A DNA stretch of 64,000 bases from Ochotona curzoniae (taxonomy: Eukaryota; Chordata; Mammalia; Lagomorpha; Ochotonidae): assembly GCF_017591425.1 (NCBI RefSeq), contig NW_024466416.1:372001-436000 (forward strand), given 5' to 3'. The position numbers and the translations under genes were made by a program. This document shows, piece by piece, positions 1-11,188 of the stretch; positions within the stretch are counted from its first letter, which is position 1; every line of letters begins with the position of its first letter. Below the pieces are notes generated by a model, which saw only the letters and a program-made list of their open reading frames with translations, made no database searches and was not told the DNA's origin.

Positions 1-154
1 CTTCCCTCGCCTTGTTCCTCTTCTCCTGCCATACACCAGGGCTTACAGGTGACTATAGAGATATCCACACCACATTCTGGCCTCAGCCTGGCCTAGTGCT
101 GACCTAGTCACCATCTGGGGAGTGAATTACTGGATGATGATCCCTCCCTGAGCA

Positions 155-402
155 GAGTTTCAGAGATGTCTTCCATCTGCTGTCTCATTCCTCAAAATGG
201 CTGTGATAGCCAGAAGCCAGAAGCTTTATCCAGGTTTCCCATAAAGTTAGGCATAGGCCAAAGTAACTGGGTCATCTTCTGCTGCCCTCCCAGGTCATTA
301 ACAGGGAGCTGGATGGGAAGTGAGAGTAGCTGGGACTTGAATCGGTGCCTGCGTAGGATGCTGGCAGCGCAGGTGTATGTTTAACCCATGATACCAAGGT
401 AG
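155..402 (-). mobile_element. C-SINE relic (tRNA-derived lagomorph SINE)
   Basis: The plus strand shows 'cttccatctgctg', 'agccagaagccagaag', 'gggagctggatgggaagtg' and 'gggacttgaatcggtgcc' in the order of a reversed C-SINE. It is divergent, so old. Confidence 0.7.
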
Positions 403-943
403 GGTAAGACCCAAGGAGGTCTTCCCTGATGTCCTCAGCACCCAGCATTTCCCCTCGGCAGCAGATGGTACAGTTCTGTTTCCATCTCTGCTGGGAATAG
501 CTTGTGTATGCTTCACCTGTCTTCCAGTCCTACAAGTCACATTGGTTCCTGTCCTGCCACATTGAACAGGTCAGACATTTAATGAAGGAATGAGTGAATT
601 AACTTCTCATTCTCCATCTCCCTCTGGCCAGGTCTCCTTCTTGGCTCCACCAGCCCTTTCTTGGTTTTGGCCTCAACATCATCTGCTCACAGTATCCTCT
701 ACAGCCACTGACACCAGCCTCCTGTGTGTGCACACACTGAGGAATCCTTCTGTGAGTGTGCATCTTCCCATGGGGTGCTCCTGCACCTCATCCACCTGCT
801 GGGGGCTGCCTCCTCCAGGAAGTCCCAGCCCCTTCTCTGTATCGCCACAACGCCTTGTGCTTACTTGAGTCTCAGCACCACCCCTGGCAATCCTCCCTTC
901 CCCGCGGGGCTCTAAGCACCTCAAGGGGCCATCTTGGAGTACA

Positions 944-1005
944 CCTGAATCCCCCACTTCATAAACAGCAGGTGCTTAATAAAGGGTGAGTGAATGAGTG
1001 ACTTG
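944..1005 (+). mobile_element. L2-like 3' end fragment
   Basis: Contains 'aggtgcttaataaagggtgagtg', close to the L2 3' terminal signature (gtgcttaataaatgtttgttgaatgaatg). Short and divergent. Confidence 0.45.
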
Positions 1006-1096
1006 CTTCATGTCCCTTCCAGCCATGTCCTTGGGTGGATGTCCCCCCCTCCCTTGGTGAAGCATTCCTGGGCCCCGCCCACTGCTGGGCACTCAC

Positions 1097-1220
1097 GGTG
1101 GACACTGCTGCTGCTGCTCCCCTTCTTGTCCCCAGAGGCCTCTGGTGGCCCGCGGGAGGCCTGCTGTGCAGCCAGCTGCCCCACCAGGGCCCGCTGGGTG
1201 ACCAGCATGCTGTGCAGGAG
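1097..1220 (-). CDS. ETV3L: ETV3L coding exon 4
   Basis: 124 bp encoding [16 protein letters not shown] through [13 protein letters not shown]. Acceptor ctcctcag, donor c|gtgagt. The charged and polyserine segment matches the middle of human ETV3L as I recall it. Reading through the donor would reach a stop within about 25 codons with unrelated sequence, which favours splicing here. Confidence 0.78.
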
Positions 1221-2405
1221 CTGAGGAGCAGAGAGAGATGGGGTAGGGCTGAGCTGGGCTCTCCCTGCCAGGTGTTTGTCCAGGGCATACAGAGACCCTC
1301 ACCCAAGTCTAATTTGGCAGCATATTCTCATGCTGGTTGTTGAATGGCCAGCACCTACAGTGTCAGATGCCTTGCCCCCACTCCCGCTGAGGCTCTATAC
1401 CCTCCTTCTGATCCACTGCTAAACTGGTGCGATGCAGAAGTCACCTTCTCATAGCTAGGTGCTATGCCATTGATTGTCAAATCCCACCACCTCTGGGACA
1501 CTCAGGGCCTAGGAGAGGCAGGGCACTGGAGACTTTTGGGCCCCAGAGGGCACAGATGCTGCTATCATGCCTACCTCGCTCTGTACCCCCATGGGCACCA
1601 GGGCTGGCCGACACAGGGCAGGAGTTCCCAGCAGCAAGTGGGGGGATGGTGGTGCTCGCACTTCCCACAGAGGGTAGTTGACCACGATGAGCTTGCTGAA
1701 GTTGAATTTGTATGTGAATCTTTTGCCTTTGGTCTTGTGCAAGATCCTCTTATTGTAGTAATACCTGGAAAACCCGAGGTTGCCAGCTGATTGGCCCAGT
1801 GGGCAGGGAAAGGAGCCAGAGACCAGGTCCCACCCCTTACCAGGCCAGCAAGGCTAACCTACCGTTCCTGGAGAACACTAAGATCTGCCCCCACGCGAGG
1901 ATGTTCCCCACGCCTGGGGGCAGTTGGACTCTTATGGGGGTACAGGAACCACAGCCCTCCTTCCAACTCTTGCTCTTTGGGTGGCCTTGTCTCACCTGAG
2001 GGCCCGGCTCAGCTTGTCATAATTCATCTGTGGTTTGCATTTCCTGCGGCCCCAGAGGCGGGCCACCTCATCTGGGTCCTTGATGACAAACTCCCCGTAC
2101 TCTCCCTGCTGCCAGGCGATGACATGGTGGAACTCTTCCTTCTGCAGCAGCTCCAGGATGAAGTGCCACAGCTGGATCTGCCGGGAGCCTGGGGATGACT
2201 CGGCTTTGTAGGCCCAGTCGGGGAAGGCCAGGCCTGGGGAAGGGAGGGCAGTGTGAGGGCCGCTCGCTGCTGGAGGGCCTTGCCCAACGCTGTCATGGGA
2301 GCTCTGGGTTGGGGAGGGGTGTGGCTGGCAGAGACACTCACCTGAGACCCAGTAGTTACATGGGGTGGCAGCAGGGATGCCCTCAGCCAAACAGCTGCAG
2401 TGCAT
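1097..2405 (-). CDS. ETV3L: ETV3L, ETS-domain transcription factor (partial; exons 1-4 of an expected 5)
   Basis: Four minus-strand coding exons join in frame: 2405-2342, 2233-1996, 1764-1575 and 1220-1097. Together they give 205 codons plus one base. The start is the ATG of [11 protein letters not shown], which matches the ETV3L N terminus as I recall it. An ETS winged-helix domain spans about residues 39-122, with the tryptophan-containing helix, the [14 protein letters not shown] recognition region and the two GGA-contacting arginines (R98, R101). The rest is proline/serine-rich, ending in [11 protein letters not shown]. All introns have GT-AG ends. Exon 4 ends on a strong donor (C|gtgagt), so a fifth exon is expected to the left of the window; I found no matching exon in 1-1090. 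The product should be a nuclear GGAA-binding regulator, probably a repressor like ETV3 (inference). It lies on the same strand as ETV3, about 18 kb from its predicted 3' end. Confidence 0.88.
1575..1764 (-). CDS. ETV3L: ETV3L coding exon 3, end of ETS domain
   Basis: 190 bp starting at the [16 protein letters not shown] motif, then [16 protein letters not shown] and a proline-rich stretch ending in VQSE. Acceptor ttttccag, donor gag|gtaggc, phase 0 at the end. It is longer than ETV3 exon 3 (116 bp), so the paralogues diverge sharply after the ETS fold. Confidence 0.86.
1996..2233 (-). CDS. ETV3L: ETV3L coding exon 2, ETS domain first part
   Basis: 238 bp, exactly the length of the corresponding ETV3 exon. 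It begins [10 protein letters not shown] and ends LSRALR, with acceptor ccccag and donor gtgag. It encodes most of the ETS domain, including R98 and R101. Residue 57 is His where ETV3 has Arg. Its DNA is nearly identical to ETV3 exon 32661-32898. Confidence 0.9.
2342..2405 (-). CDS. ETV3L: ETV3L coding exon 1 (start codon exon)
   Basis: Starts at ATG (2405-2403) and encodes 21 residues, [10 protein letters not shown] to WVS, plus one base. The donor is G|gtgag at 2341. A possible acceptor (ccaaccag) ends at 2414, so the exon may begin at 2413 with a short leader. Confidence 0.82.
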
Positions 2406-2447
2406 GGTCCACGCTGGTTGGGTGAGACAGGGCTGCGTCTGGGCCTT

Positions 2448-2580
2448 GGGGAAAGGAGGTAGGGAAGAGGGCCACAAAAGAGGAAAGAAGGAGAGAAGGA
2501 TGGAGAAGGCTGGGGAGGAAGGAGGGAGGATAGAGGGGACAAGGGAGCCAAGAGAAGCTTCTGAGGGAGGAGGCTTCCTC
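2448..2580. promoter_or_regulatory. Purine-rich GGAA-bearing tract just upstream of ETV3L exon 1
   Basis: The plus strand is almost pure A/G for about 130 bp and holds at least four GGAA cores between 2448 and 2525. It lies immediately 5' of the ETV3L start exon. GGAA is the ETS core, so ETS binding is possible; a simple purine-rich low-complexity tract is the alternative. Confidence 0.35.
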
Positions 2581-2582
2581 AC

Positions 2583-2690
2583 CTAGAGAAGATAGGGGGA
2601 GGATGGAGCCCCGCCCCCTGGACCTCCTCACAGAGGCTGATCTGGGCCTTCCCCCCACCCCGGCTGGAGGCTGAGCCACTTAGATAGATG
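2583..2690 (-). other. ETV3L: Possible 5' untranslated exon of ETV3L
   Basis: A minus-strand donor-like site (ctag|gtgagg) lies at 2582/2583, upstream of the coding exons. Nothing else confirms an exon, and the upstream boundary is a guess. Confidence 0.2.
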
Positions 2691-2944
2691 GAGAGGAATT
2701 CAAAGGGTTCCCCAATCCTGTCCCTGCTGGGGGATTTACACTGAGAATGAGATGTCTTCTTAGGGCTTAACAGGATGGGAGTTTTCCCAGGAGAAGACAA
2801 GAGAAAACATAATTAATTGTTGGTTCTTTCTCTGCTGGGGAGGTTGTGGCACATACATAGCTATGCCTTTATGGTCTTGAGCACAAGCTGAAATTTGAAA
2901 AGAACAGGGATGTTTGTGTTTTTATTTTTTCCCCACCAATGGGT

Positions 2945-3005
2945 TCTAGAGCCTGGCACATAGTAGGCATTTAATGAATACTTGCTGATGAGATAAATGA
3001 ATGGC
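2945..3005 (+). mobile_element. L2-like 3' end fragment
   Basis: 'gagcctggcacatagtaggc' followed by 'atttaatgaatacttgctga' matches the L2/MIR3 3' signature in order. Confidence 0.5.
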
Positions 3006-5524
3006 ATGGATGGGTCAGACATCTGTTCTCTCCTCTGAGTGTCAGCGCCATATAGCTTGGGACCCTGGCTGTCTTGCTCACTGCCGGCTCCCCACTCTAT
3101 CCTGACACACGACCTTGTACTCCTAAGAGCTCTGTGAGTATCTGTGGGATGAATGGCCTGTAGGCAAGAGAGAGAAGCTCTTAGGGCTTCTGGGTAGGGC
3201 AGCGGGCCTTGTAGGATGAGCCACCAAGGGGTAGCCCTGCCAGGTGCACACAGGGAGGAGAGAACTATCCACACCCTCTCCCCAACCATCCCTACCCCTG
3301 ACTGGCTGATAGAGGATGTTGGTGCCAAATGCAGAGTTCCATATCATGTGTAGAAGAGAAAATGATGTGTGGGATGCCTGGGGAGGGATGGCAGAGGCTG
3401 CGAGGGTTGGGGAGGATCTGCAAGAGGCAGGGCCTTATCCTGGGGTGGGCCAGAACTCCCGAAGAGATGAGATAAATGAATGTTCAGATTGGGTGTGCAA
3501 ACAGGCTTTCCAGCCCTGGACTCTGTGCTTCGGGCTAATTTCTCTGTTGCAGTTAAGCATGAGCTAAGGATTAGTCTTGACAACTTATATAGAGTGAGAA
3601 AGGGTTTGTCTAGAGTAGGCACAGAAAAAGTCTTGAGCAAACTCACAAGGTGAAGGAGCGGCCTGCTCCCTGAGCTTCGACTCTGCAGCACTTTCTCCTG
3701 CCTGGAGTTGTTTTGGGACTTTAACTGGTCAAACCTCCTCCCCCACCCCTCCACCCCCCCTCGCCGCCCATCCCTTCCCTCTCTCTTGTCCCCCAACTCT
3801 GGTGTGCTCCATGGTCATGGGCCAGGGCTTCTATAAATGTGGATTCAGGCTCAGTAACACTTGGTGGATGGGAGCTGCAGCAGAAAGACTTCACAGGGAC
3901 CATCTTGGCTTACCCTTTCCCAGCACCCAGGGGCATCTAGCTCTCTCTTTCCCAGGGACCCTCAGAGCCATGAGAGGGCATTGACAAGCTGATAGGCTCT
4001 GGGGCAGGGTCTGAGGCCAGTGTGCCTCTGGGTTGGAGGAGAAAGCAGAGCAGTGAGTAGCCCTGTGCCCACGGGAGTCTAGGTGGTAGGTGGGCTATCC
4101 CATCCATACATACCTCTTTGTTTCTAAACTGACAGCTAACATTTTGAAATCTTTCTTCCTTGCCTCTCCTGGAGTTCATGTCTCCACCTTTCTCCCACTC
4201 TTCTTTTCTGCCCCATCCATCAGGAAGTCCCTTCTTTGTGTAGCCTCAATCAGAATTAGGCTCTGTCCTGCCTCATCTTAGGAAAATGGGCTGGGAATGG
4301 GATGAGGGGAGGCAGGGGTGTGTGTGTAATGGAGACTGCCTGATGGATGGGGTGTAATGTTGAGGGATTCCAGAAAGAGGCTCTGCCCCAGAGGAAGCTC
4401 ACGGATTCCTGGGGCTTGCCTTGTGCCTACCTGATAGCCTTTCCTGGTCTGGAAAGATCTACAACCTCAGGTAGAGAGAGATAAGCCCACCTCTTAGCCC
4501 TGTGCTGTGTCAGGGGCGGAAATCTACTCTCATGCCACTAGCAGGGGCAGGTGCACAGGAGTTGTGAAACCTCCCTAAGGCCATGCAACTCTTATGAGGT
4601 GGAAAGCAACACCTTGAGTCAAGATTCATGATATTCAGGCACCCAGGTAGGCTCCGCACAGCCTCTCCCTGCCTCCAGGAAGAAAACACCCCGGATAGAA
4701 AATCGCCATGGGCACCCGTGCGTGAGGTCAGTCTCCTGGTTTCCTGGATGGCTGCAGCCTCCTTTCCAATCTGCCCTGGTGGGTGGGGCCCCAAGTGTGG
4801 AGGACCTGCCAGCCACAGGTTCTGCTGAGGAAGCTCCTCTTTCCCTCCAGCTTCCCCTCAAGTCCTTCTCTGCCTGAGCTCCTGAGCTGCTACGGGAACT
4901 GGCAGAGAGGAGCAGGTGACAGTTGAAGAGTCATTCCTGGTGCCCAGCCTTGCTTCCGGGGCTTCCTTGTTGAGCCACGCTCCAGTGGTGGAGAGGGTGG
5001 TTGTTCACCCTGCCTTCCAGGCCCCCAAATCCTTTAATCTTGTGCTGTGGGCTGAACACCCAGATCCGGGGTCGGGGAGAGCCCTGGCTACTGCCCTTTT
5101 CCGCAGGCCCTGAGTGGGGTCAGGCATGACTGCCTTAGAGGAGGATGAGGATGGAGAACCCTAAATCAAAGCAAATCATAACCTGGTCTCGGCTGACCAG
5201 AGTGGCTTTTCTCACACACTTTTTTTAAAGTGTTAGAACAGTCAACGAGTATTACTGTCCTCATTGCCATCATTCTGTTTCCTGACACTGTAGTTAATCC
5301 CCTTGGCCAACGAATGTGCTCATTACGACAGTGGGTTTTAGGTCATTGTTTAATTAAAAGTGATGTAGATAATGATGATAACAAGAGAGCAGAGGGCTTA
5401 AGCTGGGGCTGGGCACCATGGGAAATGTCCGAAACTAATTTCATCTCTTAGAAATTTCTGGTTATTGTGCATGCAGTATTGGGGCTTGCCGTTGGTTTCC
5501 TGGGTTACCCATCGGTTCTCTGCC

Positions 5525-5655
5525 ACAGCCCTTGGAGGTGAGTGTTGCTATCTCCATGTGGCAAGCTGAGAGAATTGAGATTCAGGAAGGTAAAGACTTG
5601 CATAAGCTCCTCTAGCCTAAGTGGGGGAGCCGGATGGGAAACAGGTCTGTCGGAC
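5525..5655 (-). mobile_element. MIR SINE relic
   Basis: Reads in order like a reversed MIR: 'tatctccatgtggcaagctgag', 'attcaggaaggtaaagac', 'cctaagtgggggagccgg', 'aacaggtctgtc'. Confidence 0.6.
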
Positions 5656-6769
5656 GGCCTACTTTGAGCTGCCATTAGCCAATCAGGCCAAAGCAGCGGA
5701 GGCAGAGAAGTGAAGCTGGCAGGCAGCATGTGGCTCTAAACTCCAATGTAGGCACTGCCAGAAAAATGCCCCAGGCAACCCGTGGCCAGCCAGGCAGACA
5801 GAGTACAATACAGAGAGGATAAGAGACAGGAGCAGACAGGACAGAAGACAGGCATGCACAGCAGGCACCCTCAGGACTGCTTGTACCCAGGGTAGAGACT
5901 TGTCACAGGGGTCTTCTGAGTGGCTCAAGTAGATTGACTGCATAATCTGATTGTTCAGACCAAACTGAGTCTTCTCTGTGAATGCCTGATGGGCACCATG
6001 GGAAAATGGGATGTTTAATAAATACAAAGGCAGCTGAAAGAGGCAGGCCACGGAGTCAGCGGGAAAGGATGCATTGGAGAGAAGGAAGGCAGAGGAACAG
6101 GGACTGGTGGTCATGGGTAAGGTCCAGTGAATGGCCCAGGGTGATAGAAAGCTGCCCAGGGCTCAGGACGCAGTGGTGACAGCCTTTGGGAGGATAGCTG
6201 ATGCTTGTTAACCCCGAACAAACTGCACATCCCCATCCCTTGGCTAAATCCCCAATCTGATTAGAGGCCTTTGGTTCTCCGCTTGATCGCAGTGCCCAGT
6301 GGAGGGTGGGTTATTCCTGAGACCCGGCTTAATGCTATTAGCAAAAGCGGCTTAGGTAGGAGAGCAAGAGGAGCTGGTGGCGCAGGCAGGGCAAAGCCAG
6401 CCACTCCTTTCCCTCTTCTCCCAGCAGCCTCCCTTCCTGTCTCCCTGGACCAAGGGGCAGGCTGGTTGGTACAGACTCCGAGTGCTTGGTCCCTCTCTGC
6501 CCAGCCCACCTGCCTCCTGCAGCTTCAGCGTCCCCTTCCCTGTACCCTGCACCCAAGAGAGGCCATTTTGTGGGGGACTAGTTGCAGCCCTGCTTCTTAG
6601 TCCCCAGCCCCTGGCACCCTCACCACCCCTTCCTCCCGGCTCCTGAACCTCTGCGGTTGCCTCTTGTCTCCATGGTCCCTGGAGGCCGTGGGATCTAAAA
6701 GGTTTGTCTAACTCAGTGGAGCAGAAATCCAAACCCAAACTTCCCCAAGCCTCATCCATAGTTGAAGGT

Positions 6770-7200
6770 CAGGGGGTCCGCTCCACACCCAGCCCTCAGG
6801 CTCCTCACTATCTAATCTTTATCTCCCTGCTCAGCTGTCTCTCCTCTTCCCTCCCACTCCAATTCTCCCTTCCTTCCACTTGCTAACCTCCCATCTGGAT
6901 CCTTTCTTTGCTCCAACAGCCGGCTGTCTTGCTCTCTGTCCAGCTGTCCCGCCCCCACCACAGGATGCCTTCTCAGCTCCCCAGCTCCTCATCTGTCTCA
7001 GCCTCCTTCAGTCTCCTCGCCTGTTTTCTTGACTCTGTTTTTTCTCTCCTGCCCACCTGGACACACACCTTGCCCTTACAGCTTTGCCCACCTCCCTGCT
7101 CCCATCTCCTGACCCCTCCTCAGCTTCTCCAGCCCCAACTCCCTGCCCTTCCCCCAGTGGCAACCTCAGCATTTCCCTTTTGCCTTATTCCCATCAGTTG
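6770..7200 (+). repeat. Long pyrimidine-rich (C/T) tract
   Basis: About 430 bp in which the plus strand is dominated by C and T with very few G. No coding support. It may be low-complexity sequence or a decayed repeat. Confidence 0.4.
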
Positions 7201-10200
7201 CACCCTGGGGTAGCCCCCTGGACACCCCCGATCCTTAACCCTCCACCCTGGACAAGAAATCCCCTCCAGCTGACACTGAGGTGGCTGTGGGGCCAGGCCA
7301 GAGAGGGAGGAAGTGAAAGCTCTGAGTGCACAGCTGGCCTGGGCTGAGTAACGGGGAGCAGGAAGGCAGGGGCAGCAGTGTCACCAGCTGGGTGGGGGGC
7401 GGGGTCTGACACCTTTTGACTCAGCCTCAACCCTCAAACCCCATGTCTACCTCCAGTCTCAACCTCAACCCCAATCTTAACGCGAACTCTTTGACTTCCA
7501 CGAAGCCCCAGGCCCGACCACAGGCTTCCTTCGTGGGCCCTGGTTCCTGTACCCATGGGAGTCCCAGCACCCACACCCCCAGGGTGAGAAGCAGCAGCCC
7601 CCACCCTCCTCCCAGCATCTCTCCCTTGTCTCTGGTGCCCAGGGGTAGGGATGGGTCTGCACTTCACCATTCCACATCCTGCAGTTTCTCCCCAACCTCA
7701 CCTTCACAGGGTGAGAAGTACTTCTGGGGAGGGGAGACCCCAGCTCTCAGACCTTGGTTCTATGGGAGGAACCCCAGGAATTCCAGGAACAGGGGGACAG
7801 GTGGTCTGGGGCAGAGCCCACAGAGGCCAACTCAGAGGGAGCACACTCCCAACTCTTTGTCTTCCTGATGCTGATGTGGCAACACCCTTGACCTCAGCCA
7901 CAGTGAGCTGGCAGAGACAGGACAGGCCATCATACATTCACTGCCCCCCAACCCTCTGGTGGACCTTCCATCTGACCCCGCTATCCCCATCAAGGGAGAA
8001 AAGCCTTCTGCCCTGTCAGCCCTGGGGTGTCCCCTCCTGTAGGGTTAGCCAAATGTTCTACTACCTGCCAGATAGCCGCAGTGTGGCCCATGGGTTCCCA
8101 CCTCCGTGCTGTCCAGGTCTCCTTACTTACTTCCCTTCCTTGTTGCCCCAGGATGGGCTCCCAGGACTTGGTGTGGGGGTGGACAGGTAGCCCCTCTGCA
8201 GACCTGCCAGAGTCCCTTACCCGCTGCCTGCGCTGGCGTGCAACAGCCTGGTCCCTGCGCTCCCTCTGGCTCCTTCTGGCGTACTCCTCGTCCAGCAACG
8301 ACCCCCGCTCATCACACACGCGTTAGGGTTACTTAAAATGAGAGCGGGATCTCCAAGCTCCCAGGGGAGCTGATGTGGTTTTCAGACAATAGCATTAACC
8401 CTTTGGGGGCCAGCAGCACCTTGGTCCTGCGGTCCTACCTCTGTGTGGAGAGGGGGTAGGAGGGAAGGTCTCTCAGGGGTGGTCTGGGGGCGGTCCTGGG
8501 CTTCCAGAGCCTGCCTCTTGAGCGGCAGGAAAGCTGGGGCTGGAGTGAGGGCTCCATGCCTTCCTCACCTGCAGGAAAACAGTGGCTGAGCCAGTGGGCA
8601 GTGCTGCCTGCTTTCTCTGTACCCGCTCTGGCATCCCCTATCCCTTCCGTGGAGAGTCCAGCCCAGGACAGGAGTCCCCCTGAGTGCTAACCCCACTCCA
8701 GTGTCTTCCTCTGAGCCCCAGGCTCTGCTCGTATCCTGGCCCCGTACCTTGGTGGTTAGTAACTATTTCTCACTCTGATGTAAACTGATAATGAGGGTTT
8801 ACCCACCTCCCACCTCTACCGCCCCTCTCTTGTCTAAGGACTTTCAGGCACTTGTGGCATCTGTTTCCTCTTAAAGCACTTTTCCTTTCTCTTTGTTAAT
8901 ATGACTTGAAGTTAGATATCAAGAAGAACTTCCTAGTAAGAGATAAGCCTGCCAGGAAGATGTGGTTGTAGGGGCCATTAGATAGCTTGCTAAGGAAAAT
9001 CTTAGGAATCAGATAAGGGGTCGGACTCCAGGAGGGAGGATTCCAGAATCTGATCTAGGAGAGGCTTCTCAGGATAAGCTGTAAGGGGGTGAGGGAGGTG
9101 GGGTGGGGTTTCTGAGAGCCATGGAGCTTGTTGGGCCTGTGTCCAGCTCCCCAAGCCCTGGCAGGGAGAAGACTGATGGCTGTCATTGGGGAGAATCAAT
9201 ATGATTTTCTTTTTCTCCTCTCTGGCTCTGAGAGGCCAAGTTTCCTCCCTTCCCACCAGCTCTCCTTATTACACAACCCCTCCCAACACGGAGCTGATCG
9301 AGATGGGAATGGAGGGCCATGGAATTAAATTCTGGGGGTTGTTTTCTGGTTAAATCAACCGAAGCTAACATGATGGAAAGGTGAGAGAGAGAGGCGAATT
9401 GATGGAAGCGACAGGAGCTGGGGGTGACGGGGGAGGGCACAAAGATTGGGTTCTGGGGGCAGGGCAGGGAGCATAGGGCTCCAGGCCTAGAGAAGGCAAA
9501 GAGAAAAGGGGCTGCCCGCAGACGGGTGGACCAGTGCCATGGCAGGCAGTGGGATGGGACAGGTGGGATGGGGGGAGTGTGAACAAGGACTGGCAGACTT
9601 GAACTCCACCGAGGACCAAGAGCCAAGGTGGGAGCTGCGATGTTCCCGGGACATTTCTCCAGGAGTTGTTGGTACTTCCTCCTCTGGACATCTTGGCCTG
9701 TCCCTCACTCCCCCTCACCCTGTCCCATCTCCTTCGCTGAAGCAGAGGCTGAAGCCGAGGCTCATTCCCTTAGGGAGAGCTGCACTCACTCTCCTTGTCT
9801 TGACTGAGTCTCCTGGCGTGCCAGGGTTGAGGGTCGTGGCTAAAGCAGACCCTACAGGGGGAACAGGGACCTGGAGCACTGGTCTGGAGCTCCTTGGGGT
9901 CCTTCGGACCTGCTCCTGCTTGCACAAGCTCTGCTGGAAGAGCCTCTAAGAGACCTCCGAACAGCAGCCCTCTACCCTCAGGGAGGCCCTGCTAGGGATC
10001 CCCACAGGTCCTGCCAGAGGTTATGGCTTCAGCTTTTCCAGGGCTCTGTGTGCTCATGGAGACCCTACAAGCTCCCCTGCAACCCACTCCACTCTGCCTG
10101 CTCTTCTTGCTTTCCAGTGCACCCTTCGATAGCAGACCCCTGCAGAGGGGGCTGGGTGTGGGGTTGAGCCTGGTATCCCTAGGGGCAGTGTTTGCATGTG

Positions 10201-10433
10201 GGGGTTTCTGATGGCACCTCCACCCCATGAATAGCTTTGCTGCATACAGCCCAGTAAGTAATCTGCACAGTGCCTGGATGAGGGCTGCTCTATTAGGGAC
10301 TGATGAGGGAACAAACTTAAAGTTCCTTCTGTCCTGGCTAGCTCCCCACAAGCCACCTGCTCCACCTACTCTAACTCACCACAGACAGTCTCAGCCCATT
10401 TGAAGCTCAAATGACCTTCAAAACTCCCAATTT

Positions 10434-10749
10434 GGGGCTGGCCCCGTGATGCAAGGCCAGTGCACTGAGACGCTGTCTGCGACACTGACACGGGCATCCC
10501 ATATCAGTGACAGTCGCAGTCCTGGCTGCACTGCTTGCAATGCAGCTCCCTGCTAATGCGCTTGTGAGAGACGTGGAAGATGAACCAAGTGCTTGGGTTC
10601 CTGGCACTCATGTGGGAGACCCAGATGGAACTGTAAGCTCTTGACTTTGACCTGGCCCAGCCCTGGGCTGTTATAGTGATTTGGGGAGTGGATCAGTGGA
10701 TGGGAGGTCTCTCTCTCTCTTTGTTCTTCTCCATATAAATGCCTTTCAA

Positions 10750-10751
<2 letters not shown>
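10434..10751 (+). mobile_element. C-SINE copy with microsatellite tail
   Basis: Begins 'ggggctggccccgtgatgca', passes through the 'cccatat...gcagctccctgctaatg' body and ends 'cctttcaaata' before a (CA)n run that replaces the usual A-rich tail. Confidence 0.75.

Positions 10752-10794
<43 letters not shown>
10752..10794 (+). repeat. (CA)n microsatellite
   Basis: About 21 uninterrupted CA units at the 3' end of a SINE, a common origin for microsatellites. Confidence 0.97.
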
Positions 10795-10795
<1 letters not shown>

Positions 10796-10869
10796 CTAGT
10801 TTTATTTTTAGTAACTGCTCCTGACCCAATCAGTTTCTTCAGATTTTCTGACACAGTAACACAAAACTA

Positions 10870-11188
10870 GGGGCCAGGGGCCAGTGCAGTGGCATACCAG
10901 GCTTGTCCTCACCCTGTGGTGTCAGCATCCCATATGGGCACTGGTTCTAGCCCTGGTTGATCCACTTTGATTCAGCTCCCTGCTAATATATCTGGGAAAG
11001 CAGCGGCAGATGACTCAATCCTTGGGCCCCTGCACTCACATGAGAGACTCAGAGGAAGCTCCTGACACCTGATTTTGTGCTGGGCCAGCTCTGGCTGTTG
11101 TGGCCATTTGGGGAGTGAACCAATGGATGAGAGATCTCTCTATCTCTTCCTCTTTCTCTGTAACTCTGTCTTTCAAATAAATAAATCT
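10870..11188 (+). mobile_element. C-SINE copy interrupted in its tail by a second SINE
   Basis: Begins 'gggccaggggccagtgcagtg' and ends with the A-rich tail 'caaataaataaatct'. The tail resumes at 11507 after the inserted SINE, ending in an A run near 11535. Confidence 0.8.

Larger units (their letters stand above)
1..1096. other. Presumed intron 4 of ETV3L (continues past left edge)
   Basis: No exon-like sequence matching the ETV3L C terminus was found on the minus strand here. The stretch holds an old C-SINE at about 155-402 and an L2-like 3' fragment near 944-1005. The remainder looks like plain unique sequence. Confidence 0.5.
2691..10433. other. Intergenic sequence between ETV3L and ETV3, left part
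   Basis: No supportable gene. It contains L2 and MIR relics (2945-3005, 5525-5655), a pyrimidine-rich block at about 6770-7200 and otherwise unique sequence. Open frames here are short, overlap on both strands and lack splice or homology support. Confidence 0.6.

Noticed and set aside
7651..8190. 179-codon plus-strand open frame
   Set aside because: Pro/Ser-rich composition with overlapping frames on both strands and no family resemblance.
8310..8340. Telomere-like gttagggtta motif
   Set aside because: A single occurrence without tandem TTAGGG units; chance match.
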